A stretch of DNA of 64,000 bases from Streptomyces sp. NBC_00078 (GCF_026343335.1 NZ_JAPELX010000001.1:8990001-9054000); one strand, 5' to 3'. Positions 38,278 to 47,679 are shown, counted from the stretch's first letter. Translations and numbers: made by a program. Notes: generated by a model not told the origin, from the sequence alone.

Positions 38278-39804
38278 ATGTCCACCGTTACCGCCATCGT
38301 CGACCTCGACATCGAGGGCCCGACGATCAGCCGACATCTCTATGGTCACTTTGCCGAGCACCTCGGCCGCTGCATCTACGGCGGCTTCTGGGTCGGGGAG
38401 GACTCGACGATCCCGAACGAGGGCGGCATCCGCCTTGACGTCGTCCAGGCGCTGCGTGCCCTGAACATCCCCAACCTCCGCTGGCCCGGCGGCTGTTTCG
38501 CCGACGAGTACCACTGGAAGGACGGCATCGGCCCCCGCGACCGGCGCCCCCGGATGGTCAACACCCACTGGGGCGACGTCGAGGAGAACAACCACTTCGG
38601 CACCCACGAGTTCATGGCGCTGTGTGAACTCCTGGGCACCGAGCCCTACATCAGCGGCAACGTCGGCTCCGGCACCGTGCAGGAGATGAGCGAGTGGGTC
38701 GAGTATCTGACCCGAGACGGCGACAGCCCCATGGCCAGGCTGCGCAGGGCCAACGGCCGCGACCAGCCGTGGCACGTGAAGTTCTGGGGCATCGGCAACG
38801 AGACGTGGGGCTGTGGCGGCAACATGCGCGCCGAGTACTCCGCAGATCTGGCCCGGCAGTACGCCACGTACTGCCGCGACCACGGCGACAACAAGCTGTA
38901 CCGCATCGCCTCGGGCGCGACCGGCGACGACTACAAGTGGACCCGCACCCTGATGGAGCAGATCAACTGCTTCGGCTGCGAGGCCACCCCGCGCACTTTC
39001 TTCCAGGGCATATCCGTCCACCACTACACGGTGCCCGGCACTTGGGAGGCGAAGGGCAGCGCCACCGACTTCGACACCGACGACTACTACCGCACCATGG
39101 CCTCGGCCCAGCGGATCGACCGTATCCTCAGCGGCCACTCCACCGTCATGGACATCTACGACCCTGGCCGCAGGGTCGGCCTGGTCCTGGACGAGTGGGG
39201 CACCTGGTGGGACGTGGAACCGGGTACCAACCCGGGCTTCCTGTTCCAGCAGAACACCATGCGCGACGCGCTGGTGGCCAGCACCCACTTCGACATCTTC
39301 CACAAGCACGCGGCACGCCTGTACATGGCGAACATCGCGCAGACCGTCAACGTCCTGCAGGCCATGATCCTCACCGACGGCGACGCGCTGGTCCTCACCC
39401 CCACCTACCACGTCTTCGAGATGAACAAGGGCCACCAGGACGCCACCTCACTCGCCGTGCACCTGCGCACCGAGGATGCCCGGCGCCGGGTGGGGGACGC
39501 CGAGCTCGACACGCTGTCCGCCTCGGCCAGCATCAAGGACGGCGCGGTGCTGATCTCAGTGTCCAATCTGGACGCCGAGGAACCGGTCGAGGTGACACTC
39601 GACCTGCGCGGGGGAGCGGTCGGCGAGCCGACCGCTCGTCTGCTGAGCGCGGACAGACTCCAGGTCCACAATTCCCCGGACTCGCCCGAGGCGGTGGTTC
39701 CGCGCCCGTTCGACGGCGTGAAGCCAACAGGTCAGGGGCTCGTTCTGACGCTGCCTCCCCACTCGTTCGTCACCGTCCAGGCCCCCGTGGCCCGCGCGCA
39801 CTGA
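38278..39804 (+). CDS. abfA: GH51 alpha-L-arabinofuranosidase, copy 2
   Basis: This 508-residue intracellular arabinofuranosidase is nearly identical in wording to the gene at 21541. It has SRHLYGHFAEHLGRCIYGG, the acid/base Glu175 in GIGNETWGCGG and the nucleophile Glu306 in LDEWGTWWD. ATG 38278 has TTGGAGCC about six bases upstream. It is complete although both sides are wreckage. A ten-base gap separates it from a truncated second GH51-type gene. The two intact copies point to duplication between loci A and B. Confidence 0.94.
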   Translation: MSTVTAIVDLDIEGPTISRHLYGHFAEHLGRCIYGGFWVGEDSTIPNEGGIRLDVVQALRALNIPNLRWPGGCFADEYHWKDGIGPRDRRPRMVNTHWGDVEENNHFGTHEFMALCELLGTEPYISGNVGSGTVQEMSEWVEYLTRDGDSPMARLRRANGRDQPWHVKFWGIGNETWGCGGNMRAEYSADLARQYATYCRDHGDNKLYRIASGATGDDYKWTRTLMEQINCFGCEATPRTFFQGISVHHYTVPGTWEAKGSATDFDTDDYYRTMASAQRIDRILSGHSTVMDIYDPGRRVGLVLDEWGTWWDVEPGTNPGFLFQQNTMRDALVASTHFDIFHKHAARLYMANIAQTVNVLQAMILTDGDALVLTPTYHVFEMNKGHQDATSLAVHLRTEDARRRVGDAELDTLSASASIKDGAVLISVSNLDAEEPVEVTLDLRGGAVGEPTARLLSADRLQVHNSPDSPEAVVPRPFDGVKPTGQGLVLTLPPHSFVTVQAPVARAH

Positions 39805-39813
39805 GGAGCCGTC

Positions 39814-40153
39814 ATGACGAGCCGGACGCCCGACATCGCCGTGGGGACGGTGATCCACGGCGACACCGTGGCGTCCGGCACCGCCATCTCGCCCGACCCT
39901 TCGGGGCGTTCTTCGAGGACCTCAGCCATGCGGCGGACGGCGGCCTGTACGCCGAGCTGATCCAGCACCGTTCCTTCGCGTACAGCCGCGCCGACCGGCT
40001 TGATTGGCATGCCCTGACCGCGTGGGAGGTACGGGAGCGGGAGGGCGCCGCCGGGGCGGTCGCCGTGTCGGCTGAGGCTCCGTTGCACCCGGCCAACCCG
40101 CAGCACGCCGTCCTGCACACCACGGCCACCGGCACGGCCGCCTCGGCGCCGGG
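39814..40153 (+). pseudogene. long-form GH51 alpha-L-arabinofuranosidase, N-terminal fragment
   Basis: ATG 39814 has GAGGAG nearby. The protein shifts frame once near 39895, between ISPDP and FGAFFEDLSHAADGGLYAEL, the opening of the long extracellular-type GH51 enzymes. IQHRSFAYSRADRLDWH follows and the gene is cut at 40153 by the insertion sequence. About 110 of more than 600 expected codons remain. Confidence 0.82.
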
Positions 40154-41747
40154 CCTTGTTCTTTATCTACCAAGATCTTCCAGGCTTGCCGATGGCCTTG
40201 AGGGTCTCCGGGCGTTTGACGGTCTTGCCGACGTCGTAGCGGGGTGCCCGGTGTTTGTTCTTGGCGCCGGGTGGCCGTCCGGGGCCTGCGCCTCTGGGTT
40301 TGGGAACTCGGGTCGGGCAGGCGAGGTGGGCGCGGATGTTCCTGAACCCCCGTCGGACCCGGGCCGGGGTGAGCCGGTAGAGGGTGGCGGGTTTCTCCCA
40401 GGGCCGGCGGAGGTCTTCGGCGAGGGGCCGGGCGAGCCGGAGCTGGGTGTGGGCGACGATCAGGAGCCAGGTCCAGCGGTCCGCAGCCTCGGGAGTACGG
40501 AGTTTCGGGGTGGTCCAGCCGAGGGTCTGTTTCGCGAAGCGGAAGGTGTGCTCCAGGTCGAAGCGGCGGAGAAATGCCTGCCAGAAACGGTCCACGTCGT
40601 CCGGGGTCGCACCGGTCTTCGAGGACCATAACCACACCGGCGGGGCGTCCCGGTCCTTCGACAGGTGCTCGACCTTCAGTCGGATCAACGTGCCCTCGAC
40701 CAAGGGCAGTTCGCCGTCGTGGTCGAGCCATGAGGAGCGGTGGGTGAGCCGGGGGTGGACCCGGTCCCACGCCTGGGTTTCGGCCTTGCCGTAGTTGCTG
40801 GTGTCCGTGACCGTGGTGATCGCGGGCTCGGGCCGCGTCTCCGGCTTGGTGAAGCGGAACTCCGGGCCGTGCTTGGGTGGCCGGCCACTTGTCCCCGGTC
40901 GGCGGGGCGGCTTCGGCAACCGCATGACCCGGTCGGACCGCACTCTGCCGACCAGTTCGACGGGCAGGTCACGCAGGACCCAGGCCAGGCGGGTGACGTC
41001 GTAGCCGGCGTCGCTGACGATCACGATATGCGGGTCCCCGGTCTGCCACTGGCCCGCGGTGACGAGCCGCTCCACGACGCCCCGCAGTTGAGCGGCGGTG
41101 ATCGCGGTCGCGTCGTCCGCCGGGCCGAGCCGGGCCACGTCCTGGACCGCGGTCCTGGACGTGGCGCCCGGCTCCAGCACGGCCACGAAGGAGTAGGGCC
41201 AGCCCGGAATGAACTGCGACGCCGTCTTCGCGCGGCCGTATACGTGGCAGAACAGCCGCTCGGCCGAGCACGGCGCGTCCGAACGGAGCCACGGCGAGAC
41301 ATCGACGGCAAGGACCAGGCGCCCGCCGTCGAAACGTGGCAGCGACAGCCGGGCCAGCACGGTCCGCAGCCGGCCGATGTCGATCCGGCCGTGGTTCAGA
41401 CCGCCGTACATCGCTCCATGCCCACGACGATGCTCGGGCAGCAGCGTCAGATCCACCGGGGACTTCACCGCCCCCTCCGCACACAGCACCGCGTCGGTGA
41501 GTTCGAACAACTCGTCGCGCCGAGCGGTCAGACACTCGTGGAACTCGCCCCGGAAGCGTGACGCTTCCGCGAACGCTTCCCTCCGGACAGCATCAGGCAG
41601 CAGACTCACCCTCACGGCCTTCTTCTTGGTCACGTGCACCTTGGTCGGAGCACAGGATCAGACGAAGGCCGCCCCCACGTCCGGTGAATCCCCAGGTGAG
41701 CGACCCAGTTCGAGACACCGTTCGAGACCGGAAGAAAAAGAACAAGG
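40154..41747. mobile_element. insertion sequence carrying an NF041680-type transposase
   Basis: The probable ends are CCTTGTTCTTTATC (40154-40167) and the inverse of CCTTGTTCTTTTTC (41734-41747), 13 of 14 bases matching. They enclose one intact transposase gene. The insertion cuts the long-form GH51 gene. No clear target duplication was seen. Confidence 0.7.
40167..41639 (-). CDS. putative transposase (NF041680 type)
   Basis: This 490-residue protein has the RNase-H-like DDE transposase pattern: LVLAVDVSPWLRSDA (first Asp), IVIVSDAGYDVTRLAWVL (second Asp) and FLRRFDLEHTFRFAKQTLGW (Glu). A basic tail rich in Pro, Arg and Lys follows. It resembles a family of actinobacterial transposases annotated as NF041680. 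It is uninterrupted and occupies almost the whole element, and its stop lies inside the left terminal repeat region. Confidence 0.85.
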   Translation of the reverse strand: MHVTKKKAVRVSLLPDAVRREAFAEASRFRGEFHECLTARRDELFELTDAVLCAEGAVKSPVDLTLLPEHRRGHGAMYGGLNHGRIDIGRLRTVLARLSLPRFDGGRLVLAVDVSPWLRSDAPCSAERLFCHVYGRAKTASQFIPGWPYSFVAVLEPGATSRTAVQDVARLGPADDATAITAAQLRGVVERLVTAGQWQTGDPHIVIVSDAGYDVTRLAWVLRDLPVELVGRVRSDRVMRLPKPPRRPGTSGRPPKHGPEFRFTKPETRPEPAITTVTDTSNYGKAETQAWDRVHPRLTHRSSWLDHDGELPLVEGTLIRLKVEHLSKDRDAPPVWLWSSKTGATPDDVDRFWQAFLRRFDLEHTFRFAKQTLGWTTPKLRTPEAADRWTWLLIVAHTQLRLARPLAEDLRRPWEKPATLYRLTPARVRRGFRNIRAHLACPTRVPKPRGAGPGRPPGAKNKHRAPRYDVGKTVKRPETLKAIGKPGRSW

Positions 41748-41804
41748 TGAGTGCCCGTTTCTAAACCTCACATATGGATCTTTGGGCGGGTCTAGTCTGG
41801 GTTG

Positions 41805-42116
41805 GTGGCCGAGATCAACGGGCCTGTACGGAGACGGCGTTGTCCGGGTTGCGGTGACTGGCTGAGGCCGGATGCCGGGCCGCGGGCGGTGTTCTGTTCG
41901 GGGGTGTGTCGTTCCAGGCAGTGGCGCAGACTGCGGCGGGTGAAGCTTCGTACGGCCGCACTGGAGAGGGACGAGGGCCGGCGGGTGTGCCGGGTGTGCG
42001 GGGCGGTCTGGGTGGCCGGGGTGGATCACCGCAGCAACGCGGTGTACTGCTCGGCGAAGTGCCGTCGGAGAGCGTGGGTGGTTCGGAAGGAGCCGTTCGT
42101 CCAAGCGTCCGGATGA
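41805..42116 (+). CDS. small double zinc-ribbon protein
   Basis: This protein of about 103 residues has two paired-cysteine knuckles: CPGCGDWL with FCSGVCRSR, and CRVCGAVWV with YCSAKCRRR. They are separated by a basic linker (QWRRLRRVKLRTAALERDE). Such an arrangement should bind two zinc ions and probably nucleic acid. GTG 41805 or TTG 41802 may be the start; no clear ribosome binding site is seen. It begins 58 bases outside the insertion sequence. The function is unknown. Confidence 0.6.
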   Translation: MAEINGPVRRRRCPGCGDWLRPDAGPRAVFCSGVCRSRQWRRLRRVKLRTAALERDEGRRVCRVCGAVWVAGVDHRSNAVYCSAKCRRRAWVVRKEPFVQASG

Positions 42117-42285
42117 ACGCTTCCGCGAACGGTTCATGTGTCCGATTTGCTTTCGAATGGTCAGTTGCTGTCATTGCTGGTGTTGGATCTCGAAGTGGGT
42201 TGACTCTGGCGGGAGTTGGGCCGGGGTGTTGTCTCCGGTGGTCCGGTCTGCCGGGCCCTTGCCCCTTGAGGGATCGTGAGGCGTC

Positions 42286-42492
42286 ATGCCCACCGCCGTG
42301 ATCGGCCACATAACCCGCGAGCGCAACGAGCAGTTCATCGGCGCCGACCGGGAGCTGGTCGGGCAGATGCAGCGCATCCAGTTCACCATCGGGGACCACG
42401 CGCTGGAGATCGAGCCGATGCAGCCGAACGGCGGCGCGCATCCGGCCGCCGGCGAGGACCTGGGCGGAGTCGATGCCTCGTTGCAGATCTAG
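42286..42492 (+). CDS. small hypothetical protein, 68 aa
   Basis: ATG 42286 is preceded by GTGAGG at a good distance. The product MPTAVIGHITRERNEQF and QRIQFTIGDHALEIEP reads as a small soluble mixed-structure protein and ends at 42492. I do not recognise the family. It is upstream of, and convergent with, the serine hydrolase gene. Confidence 0.5.
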   Translation: MPTAVIGHITRERNEQFIGADRELVGQMQRIQFTIGDHALEIEPMQPNGGAHPAAGEDLGGVDASLQI

Positions 42493-42549
42493 GGGAACCG
42501 ACGAAATGCTGCGCGTCAGGTGACGGAATGAGTCTGGCCGGCCGATCCC

Positions 42550-43713
42550 TCAACCGTTGCCGGCGGCGCAGAGCTGGTGGTCGATGAGCCTGTCCATCGC
42601 GTGGTCGGTGGCCAGCCCGTCCGGGGTGCCGTCGCCGCTGACCGCCACCACTGCGGTGCGGTGCCCGTCGGGGGTGGAGCCGTCACGAGTGGTGTAACCG
42701 GGCATGTCGCCGCCGTGGCCCCAGTAGCCGCCGCCGCAGCTCAGCGGGATCCACATCATGCCGAGGCCATAGCGGGCACCGGGCCACTCCTCGGCCAGGG
42801 CCGGGGCCGGGACGGTTGACTGCATTTCGGCGAGCTGATCCGGTGGAAGCAGCCTGCCGCCGATCAGCGCGGACCAGAAGCGGACCAGGTCACCGGTGGT
42901 GCTGACGACCGCCCCGGCCGCACCGGCTGCGGTCGGATTGAACGCCGTTGCGTCGATCGCCTCGCCCGAGCCGAAGTTGGTGTAGCCGTGCATGCGCGGC
43001 CCCGGGATACGCGGCGACGTGCCTGGCGCGATGGTGCGGTGCAGGCCCAGCGGCGCGCTGATCCGTTGCTCGACCTCGTCCTGCCAACTCCGCCCGGTGA
43101 TCCGTTCGATGATCATCCCGGCCAGGATGTAGTTGGTATTGGAATACTCCCACCTGGTTCCGGGTGCAAAATCCGGGGCATGGCGCATGGCGATGGCCAC
43201 GAGCTGCCCGCTGGTCCAGGTGGTGTACCGCTGGGCGAGGAAGTTCTCCTTGGTGTCCATCTCCGGGAAGTCCGACGTGTAGTTGAACAGTCCGCTGGTG
43301 TGCTGCAGCAGCTGCCGGACAGTGATCCGGGAGCCGTCGTTGCCGTTGCCGTCAACCACCCCGGGCAGCCACCGCTCAACCGTGTCGTCAAGGGTGAGCT
43401 GCCCCTCGCCGACGAGTTGGAGGAGCACCGTGGCGGTGAATGCCTTGGTCGCGCTGCCGATTCGGAACCGGTCGCCTGTCTCTACCGGCGTGCCCGCGGC
43501 GGTATCCGAGAGTCCGGCCGTAGCCTGCTCGCGCGCGTTCCGTCCGGCCACTTCGGCCAGCACCCCGACCGTCCCGGTCCGCTGCACCGAGTCCACCTGA
43601 GCATGCAGCCCTCCTGCCTGGGATGCGTCCGCCGGGTCCGAGGCCAACACGATTCCAGCCAGCACGGTGGCGGCCGACAAGGCGGCGGTTCGGCGGCAGG
43701 TCCGTATACGCAT
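42550..43713 (-). CDS. secreted serine hydrolase, beta-lactamase/D-Ala-D-Ala carboxypeptidase family
   Basis: This 387-residue class-C beta-lactamase-like enzyme has a signal peptide (Arg-rich start, hydrophobic core, cleavage near ADASQA at about residue 31). It shows Ser87-X-X-Lys90 in IGSATKAF, Tyr190-Ser-Asn192 in EYSNTNYI, and a HGG triad motif in WGHGGDMPGY. It probably acts outside the membrane on peptidoglycan stem peptides, D-amino-acid peptides or esters. ATG 43713 has AGGGAGA seven bases upstream and is preferred over ATG 43740. It has no functional link to the sugar genes. Confidence 0.9.
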   Translation of the reverse strand: MRIRTCRRTAALSAATVLAGIVLASDPADASQAGGLHAQVDSVQRTGTVGVLAEVAGRNAREQATAGLSDTAAGTPVETGDRFRIGSATKAFTATVLLQLVGEGQLTLDDTVERWLPGVVDGNGNDGSRITVRQLLQHTSGLFNYTSDFPEMDTKENFLAQRYTTWTSGQLVAIAMRHAPDFAPGTRWEYSNTNYILAGMIIERITGRSWQDEVEQRISAPLGLHRTIAPGTSPRIPGPRMHGYTNFGSGEAIDATAFNPTAAGAAGAVVSTTGDLVRFWSALIGGRLLPPDQLAEMQSTVPAPALAEEWPGARYGLGMMWIPLSCGGGYWGHGGDMPGYTTRDGSTPDGHRTAVVAVSGDGTPDGLATDHAMDRLIDHQLCAAGNG

Positions 43714-44194
43714 ACCGAGTCTCCCTCTGCGTAGGGGCATCAGGCACCCACGCTAGGACTCCCGTCCTGCCCCCACGATGGGGCTGACCCGCCGAAGCCC
43801 ATGGGGCAAACCCCCGGTCCCCGCCGGCATGCGGATGACCAGGAACTATACGAAGGGTCACAGGGAATCTCCGTGCTTCAACGCGGGATCTCGACGCGAC
43901 GCAAGCCGAGTTTCAGCAGGTCAGCGAATTCCGTCGGTGCCCCATCTACTGCCGCCGCGAGCCGTCCAGCTCGCGGGCAGGCGCCGAGCGCCGCCAGGCT
44001 GGCGCTCCTGCGGCGCAACCGGCTCGGCGGCGACACGCCACCGGTAAGACTGCCGCACGGCCAAGACCGACCAGGACGGTCTGCACGCCAATGCGCAGCA
44101 CGTTCGCGGTGATGCGGGGCGGGGCGAGGAGTTCGCCAAGCGGCGTGATGCAGGCGACGCGCGCTGCGTTCGCGGGGGAGAGGGCTGTCATGGT
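43714..44194. other. no recognisable gene
   Basis: About 480 bases lie between the serine hydrolase and the GH127 remnant. A minus-strand frame (43946-44191; ANAARVACITPLGELLAPPR) has a hydrophobic start but matches nothing I recognise and decays into Arg/Ala-rich sequence. Confidence 0.4.
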
Positions 44195-44505
44195 TCAGCC
44201 GCTCCGCACGGCCGAACCGGCCGATTGGACGGCGGCGGACGGTTCTACTGCCTCTTCGCTTGGATCAGGCACGCGGAGGTAGGCGGACCGCATGACGTTG
44301 CTTTGGCGATCTGGGGTGTTGGCGTGCATCCCGTCGAGGACGTCGCGGTGCTCCCGCAGCGGGCTGAGCAGGGACTGGTCGAGGAACCGCCGTGCCAGGG
44401 CGGCGTACCGGTGCGTGCCGGTGCGGTCGGCGAGGTCAGCCAGAACCTCGCACATCCCGCCGAACTCCGTGCGGAGCATGGCTTCGTGGTGGGGCCACCA
44501 GCACA
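44195..44505 (-). pseudogene. GH127 beta-L-arabinofuranosidase fragment
   Basis: The minus strand reads MLRTEFGGMCEVLADLADRT, RYAALARRFLDQSLLSPL and VLDGMHANT, matching the central part of GH127 (DUF1680) enzymes. After HANT the frame is shifted, and the rest of the gene is missing on both sides. Its upstream side is fused directly to a GH31 fragment. Confidence 0.75.
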
Positions 44506-44965
44506 TCGGGTCCGAGTAGGAACTGGTCGTCGATGTCCCAGGCGTGCCCGTCGTCGGGGAAGTCGAAGAACAGCGGGCGCATCGGCGGGGCGCCGGTGCG
44601 GTGGGCGTCCTCGGACAGTCGCGTCAGGTACGGGCGCAGGCGCTCGCGCAGCGACAGGTGGTCGCGGAGGATGCCGTACGCCTCTTCGCCGTAGGACCAG
44701 ACCTCGTTCGGGCCGCCGGTCGCCTCCGTGCACAAGTCGGGGTAGTGCGGCAGGCGGTCCCCGTGCAGCCGCATGACGGGGCTGAAGGTGCCGAACTGGA
44801 ACCAGCGGATCAGCAGCTCGCGGTATGCGGGATCGTCCGGGTCACGCCGGAGAAACCGCCGATGTCGGTGTTCCACCAGGGGATACCGCTCATCGCGACG
44901 TTCAGTCCGGCCCTGATCTGGCGTGCGAGAGAGCCGAAAAGGGATGTCGCCGGACCACAGCGCGG
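44506..44965 (-). pseudogene. GH31 alpha-glycosidase fragment
   Basis: On the minus strand, SLARQIRAGLNVAMSGIPWW and NTDIGGFSG are followed, after a frameshift near 44835, by DDPAYRELLIRWFQFGTFSP, VMRLHGDRLP and DIDDQFLLGPDVLVAP. This is the C-terminal part of a GH31 catalytic barrel. The N-terminal half and the rest of the C-terminus are lost. It is complementary in extent to, but not contiguous with, the GH31 remnant at 1688-2710. Confidence 0.82.
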
Positions 44966-45020
44966 CTCGACCATCGGCATCGACCCGTTCATGGCCCTGG
45001 TCGCCCAGGCCATGAGCCTT

Positions 45021-45345
45021 ACGCGAGCGCCAAGCGGGTGCTCTGGGGCGTCGACAACGGCTCCTCCCAACGTGGAAACAAAGCCGCCGACCGCCTGACC
45101 AAGGCGTTCCCGAAACGCGGTCCTCATTCACTCCCCGGTGCACGCCTCCTGGCTGAACCAGGTGGAGATCTACTTCTCCGTTGTGTAGCGCAAGGTCGTC
45201 TCGCCCAACGACTTCACAGACCTCGTCGAGGTCCGGGAACGGCTCCGAGGGTTCGAAGACCGCTACAACGTCACAGCACAGCCGTTCCAGCGGAGGTTCA
45301 CCACCTCCGACCTGGACAGTCTGGGCCAGCCTCGACGGACACACC
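45021..45345 (+). pseudogene. IS630-family transposase C-terminal remnant
   Basis: The plus strand contains VLWGVDNGSSQRGNKAADRL and, after a frameshift near 45120, HSPVHASWLNQVEIYFSVV. A TAG follows in place of the usual Gln, then RKVVSPNDFTDLVEVRERL and FTTSDLDSL. This is the catalytic end of an IS630 transposase with one frameshift and one nonsense change. Confidence 0.82.
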
Positions 45346-45431
45346 TCGGATCACCCAGAAGAATCCTCCACCACCCCGGAAACGTGATCAACCCCGACGG
45401 ACTTACGACGCAGACCACTATCGTGGGTTTT

Positions 45432-46961
45432 ATGGATCACCATGTCGAGACCACTGCCCGCATACGTCACGACGAGCACTGCGCTCGATGGGACGTGTTC
45501 GAGATCGAGCTCGACGGACCGTCACACGGCAACCCGTTCACCGATGTCGAACTCGGCGCAACATTCAGCGACGGGCAGCGCGAGCTGCGCGTCGGCGGCT
45601 TCTACGACGGAGACGGAACGTACCGGATCCGATTCATGCCCGACATCGAGGGATCCTGGACCTTCGTCACATCGTCCACCGCACGCTCGCTTGACGGCCT
45701 CTCCGGCGACTTCCTGACCGGGCCGGCCGCTCCGGGCCTCCACGGTCCGGTGCGGGTGGCCGAGCGCCATCACTTCGCGTACGCCGACGGCACTCGGTAC
45801 CTGCCGATCGGAACCACCGCGTACGCCTGGACGCACCAGGTCGAACGCCTGCGGGCCGCAACCCGGCGCACGCTGGCGGCAAGCGGCTTCACCAAGGTGC
45901 GGATGTGCCTGCTGCCCAAGGCGTATGCCTACAACACCGACGAGCCCGAGCTGTACCCGTTCCCCGGCTCTGTGGCGGCCGGCTGGGACACCACCCGCTT
46001 CGACCCCCGGTTCTTCCGCCGCTTCGAGGAAGAGGTGCGCGCGCTGCGGGAGCTGGGGATCGAGGCGGACGTCATCCTCTTCCACCCCTACGACCGGTGG
46101 GGCTTCGCCCAGCTCGGACGCGACGCCGACGACCGGCTGACGCGGTACGCCGTCCGGCGGCTGTCGGCGCTGTCGAACGTGTGGTGGTCGATGGCCAACG
46201 AGTACGACCTGGTGGAGGCCAAGAGCGAGGCCGACTGGGAGCGTCTGGCCGGCATCGTGGCCGAAGAGGACCCGCTCGGTCACCTGACCTCCATCCACAA
46301 CTGCGGCCCGTTCTACGACTACGCGAAGCCGTGGATCACCCACTGCAGCATCCAGCGGGTCGACGTCTACCGCACCGCGGAGAACACCGACACCTGGCGG
46401 CAACAGTGGGGCAAGCCCATCGTGATCGACGAGTGCGGGTACGAAGGCGACATCGACCAGGGCTGGGGGAACCTCACGGGTGAGGAACTTGTGCGGCGCT
46501 GCTGGGAGGGCGCAGTGCGTGGCGGGTACGTCCAGCACGGCGAGACCTACCTCAACGACGCCGAGGAACTGTGGTGGTCCAAGGGCGGCGAGTTGGCCGG
46601 GACCAGCCCTGAACGCATCGCGTTCCTGCACCGCGTCATCCGCGAGTCCCCCACCAGCGTCTTCGACCCCCTGCCCTCCGACTGGGATGCCCCCCGCGGC
46701 GGGGTCCAAGACGCGTGCGAACTCATCTACTTCGGCTTCAACCGCCCACGGTTCCGGGACATCAGCGTGCCCGCCAACGGGCGCTACGCGATCGACGTGA
46801 TCGACACGTGGGCCATGACGATCGACCGTGTCGGCGTGACGGCGGACTCCAGCGCGCGCGTGGAGCTGCCGGGTCACCCGTACATGGCCGTCCGTCTGAC
46901 CCGTTTGCCGGACGACGCCGACACGGGGGAATCCGGGGAGGCACCGTCGGCGCTCACCTGA
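45432..46961 (+). CDS. DUF5060-containing (GH140/apiosidase-like) glycosidase
   Basis: This is a 509-residue protein without signal peptide. Residues 1-95 form a DUF5060-type beta-sandwich (DVFEIELDGPSHGNPFTDVE). Residues of about 110-430 form a clan-A barrel with Glu257 in WWSMANEYDL and Glu334 in PIVIDECGYEGD, which fit acid/base and nucleophile. A beta domain with DUF5605-like wording ends the protein. Relatives act on pectin or arabinan side chains, and the exact substrate here is open. ATG 45432 is used; the frame is open from a GTG at 45384 inside IS630 debris, so the native promoter may be lost. Confidence 0.82.
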   Translation: MDHHVETTARIRHDEHCARWDVFEIELDGPSHGNPFTDVELGATFSDGQRELRVGGFYDGDGTYRIRFMPDIEGSWTFVTSSTARSLDGLSGDFLTGPAAPGLHGPVRVAERHHFAYADGTRYLPIGTTAYAWTHQVERLRAATRRTLAASGFTKVRMCLLPKAYAYNTDEPELYPFPGSVAAGWDTTRFDPRFFRRFEEEVRALRELGIEADVILFHPYDRWGFAQLGRDADDRLTRYAVRRLSALSNVWWSMANEYDLVEAKSEADWERLAGIVAEEDPLGHLTSIHNCGPFYDYAKPWITHCSIQRVDVYRTAENTDTWRQQWGKPIVIDECGYEGDIDQGWGNLTGEELVRRCWEGAVRGGYVQHGETYLNDAEELWWSKGGELAGTSPERIAFLHRVIRESPTSVFDPLPSDWDAPRGGVQDACELIYFGFNRPRFRDISVPANGRYAIDVIDTWAMTIDRVGVTADSSARVELPGHPYMAVRLTRLPDDADTGESGEAPSALT

Positions 46962-47020
46962 CCCGTGGCGCGGGTTGGCCTTACGAAACCCGACCCATCA
47001 GGAGACCGAGAGGCACCCCC

Positions 47021-47470
47021 ATGCCCGACAAGGATACCTGCGACGACAAGCGGATCAACGTCATCACCGACGTGGCCGCCGTCGTCTCCAGCGCGGACAG
47101 CCAGGCGCTGCCCGGCATCCATGCCCGCCTCAAGCGGCTTCGCCTGCTGCCCGGGCAGCACCTGGTCGACGGCGGCTACACCTCCGTCGCCGGTATGGAC
47201 GCCGCCGCCCGCCTCCACCGCGTCACCCTGGTCGGGCCGCTTCCCTCCAGCACCTCGCCGCAGCACCGGGCCGAGGATGGCTTCGGCAGGGAGAACTTCG
47301 TCATCGACTTCGCCCAACGCGAGGTCACCTGCCCCAACGGGCAGGTCAGCGGCAACTGGCGGGACCTTCCGGTGGCGGAGCCGACATCGGTGGTGGTCCG
47401 GTTCGACGCCCGCCAGTGCTGCCGCTGCCCCGAGCAGGTCGCGTGCACCCCGGGCCCGTTTCGCAGCCCG
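47021..47470 (+). pseudogene. IS1182-family transposase fragment
   Basis: The plus strand reads RINVITDVAAVVSSADSQAL, HLVDGGYTSVAGMDAAARLH, FVIDFAQREVTCPNGQVSG and CCRCPEQVACT, the central region of IS1182 transposases. It has no N-terminus and no catalytic Glu region, and decays after 47470. Confidence 0.78.
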
Positions 47471-47679
47471 AACCCACGGCAGGGATCATCGACCGCATTG
47501 CCCCAGGGCAGGACTCTGGCCTGCAGTTTCTGGCAGCAGCCACCTTCGGGGATCTCGACTCAGAGCAGTCCCTAACGGCGGAACCGCCAGAAGTTCTGGG
47601 TTACGGAGAACACGATCGAACTCTCGCCACTCGCAGGCGTCAGATTGCTCTGCAGGTCGTACGTCTGTGTGCTGATACC

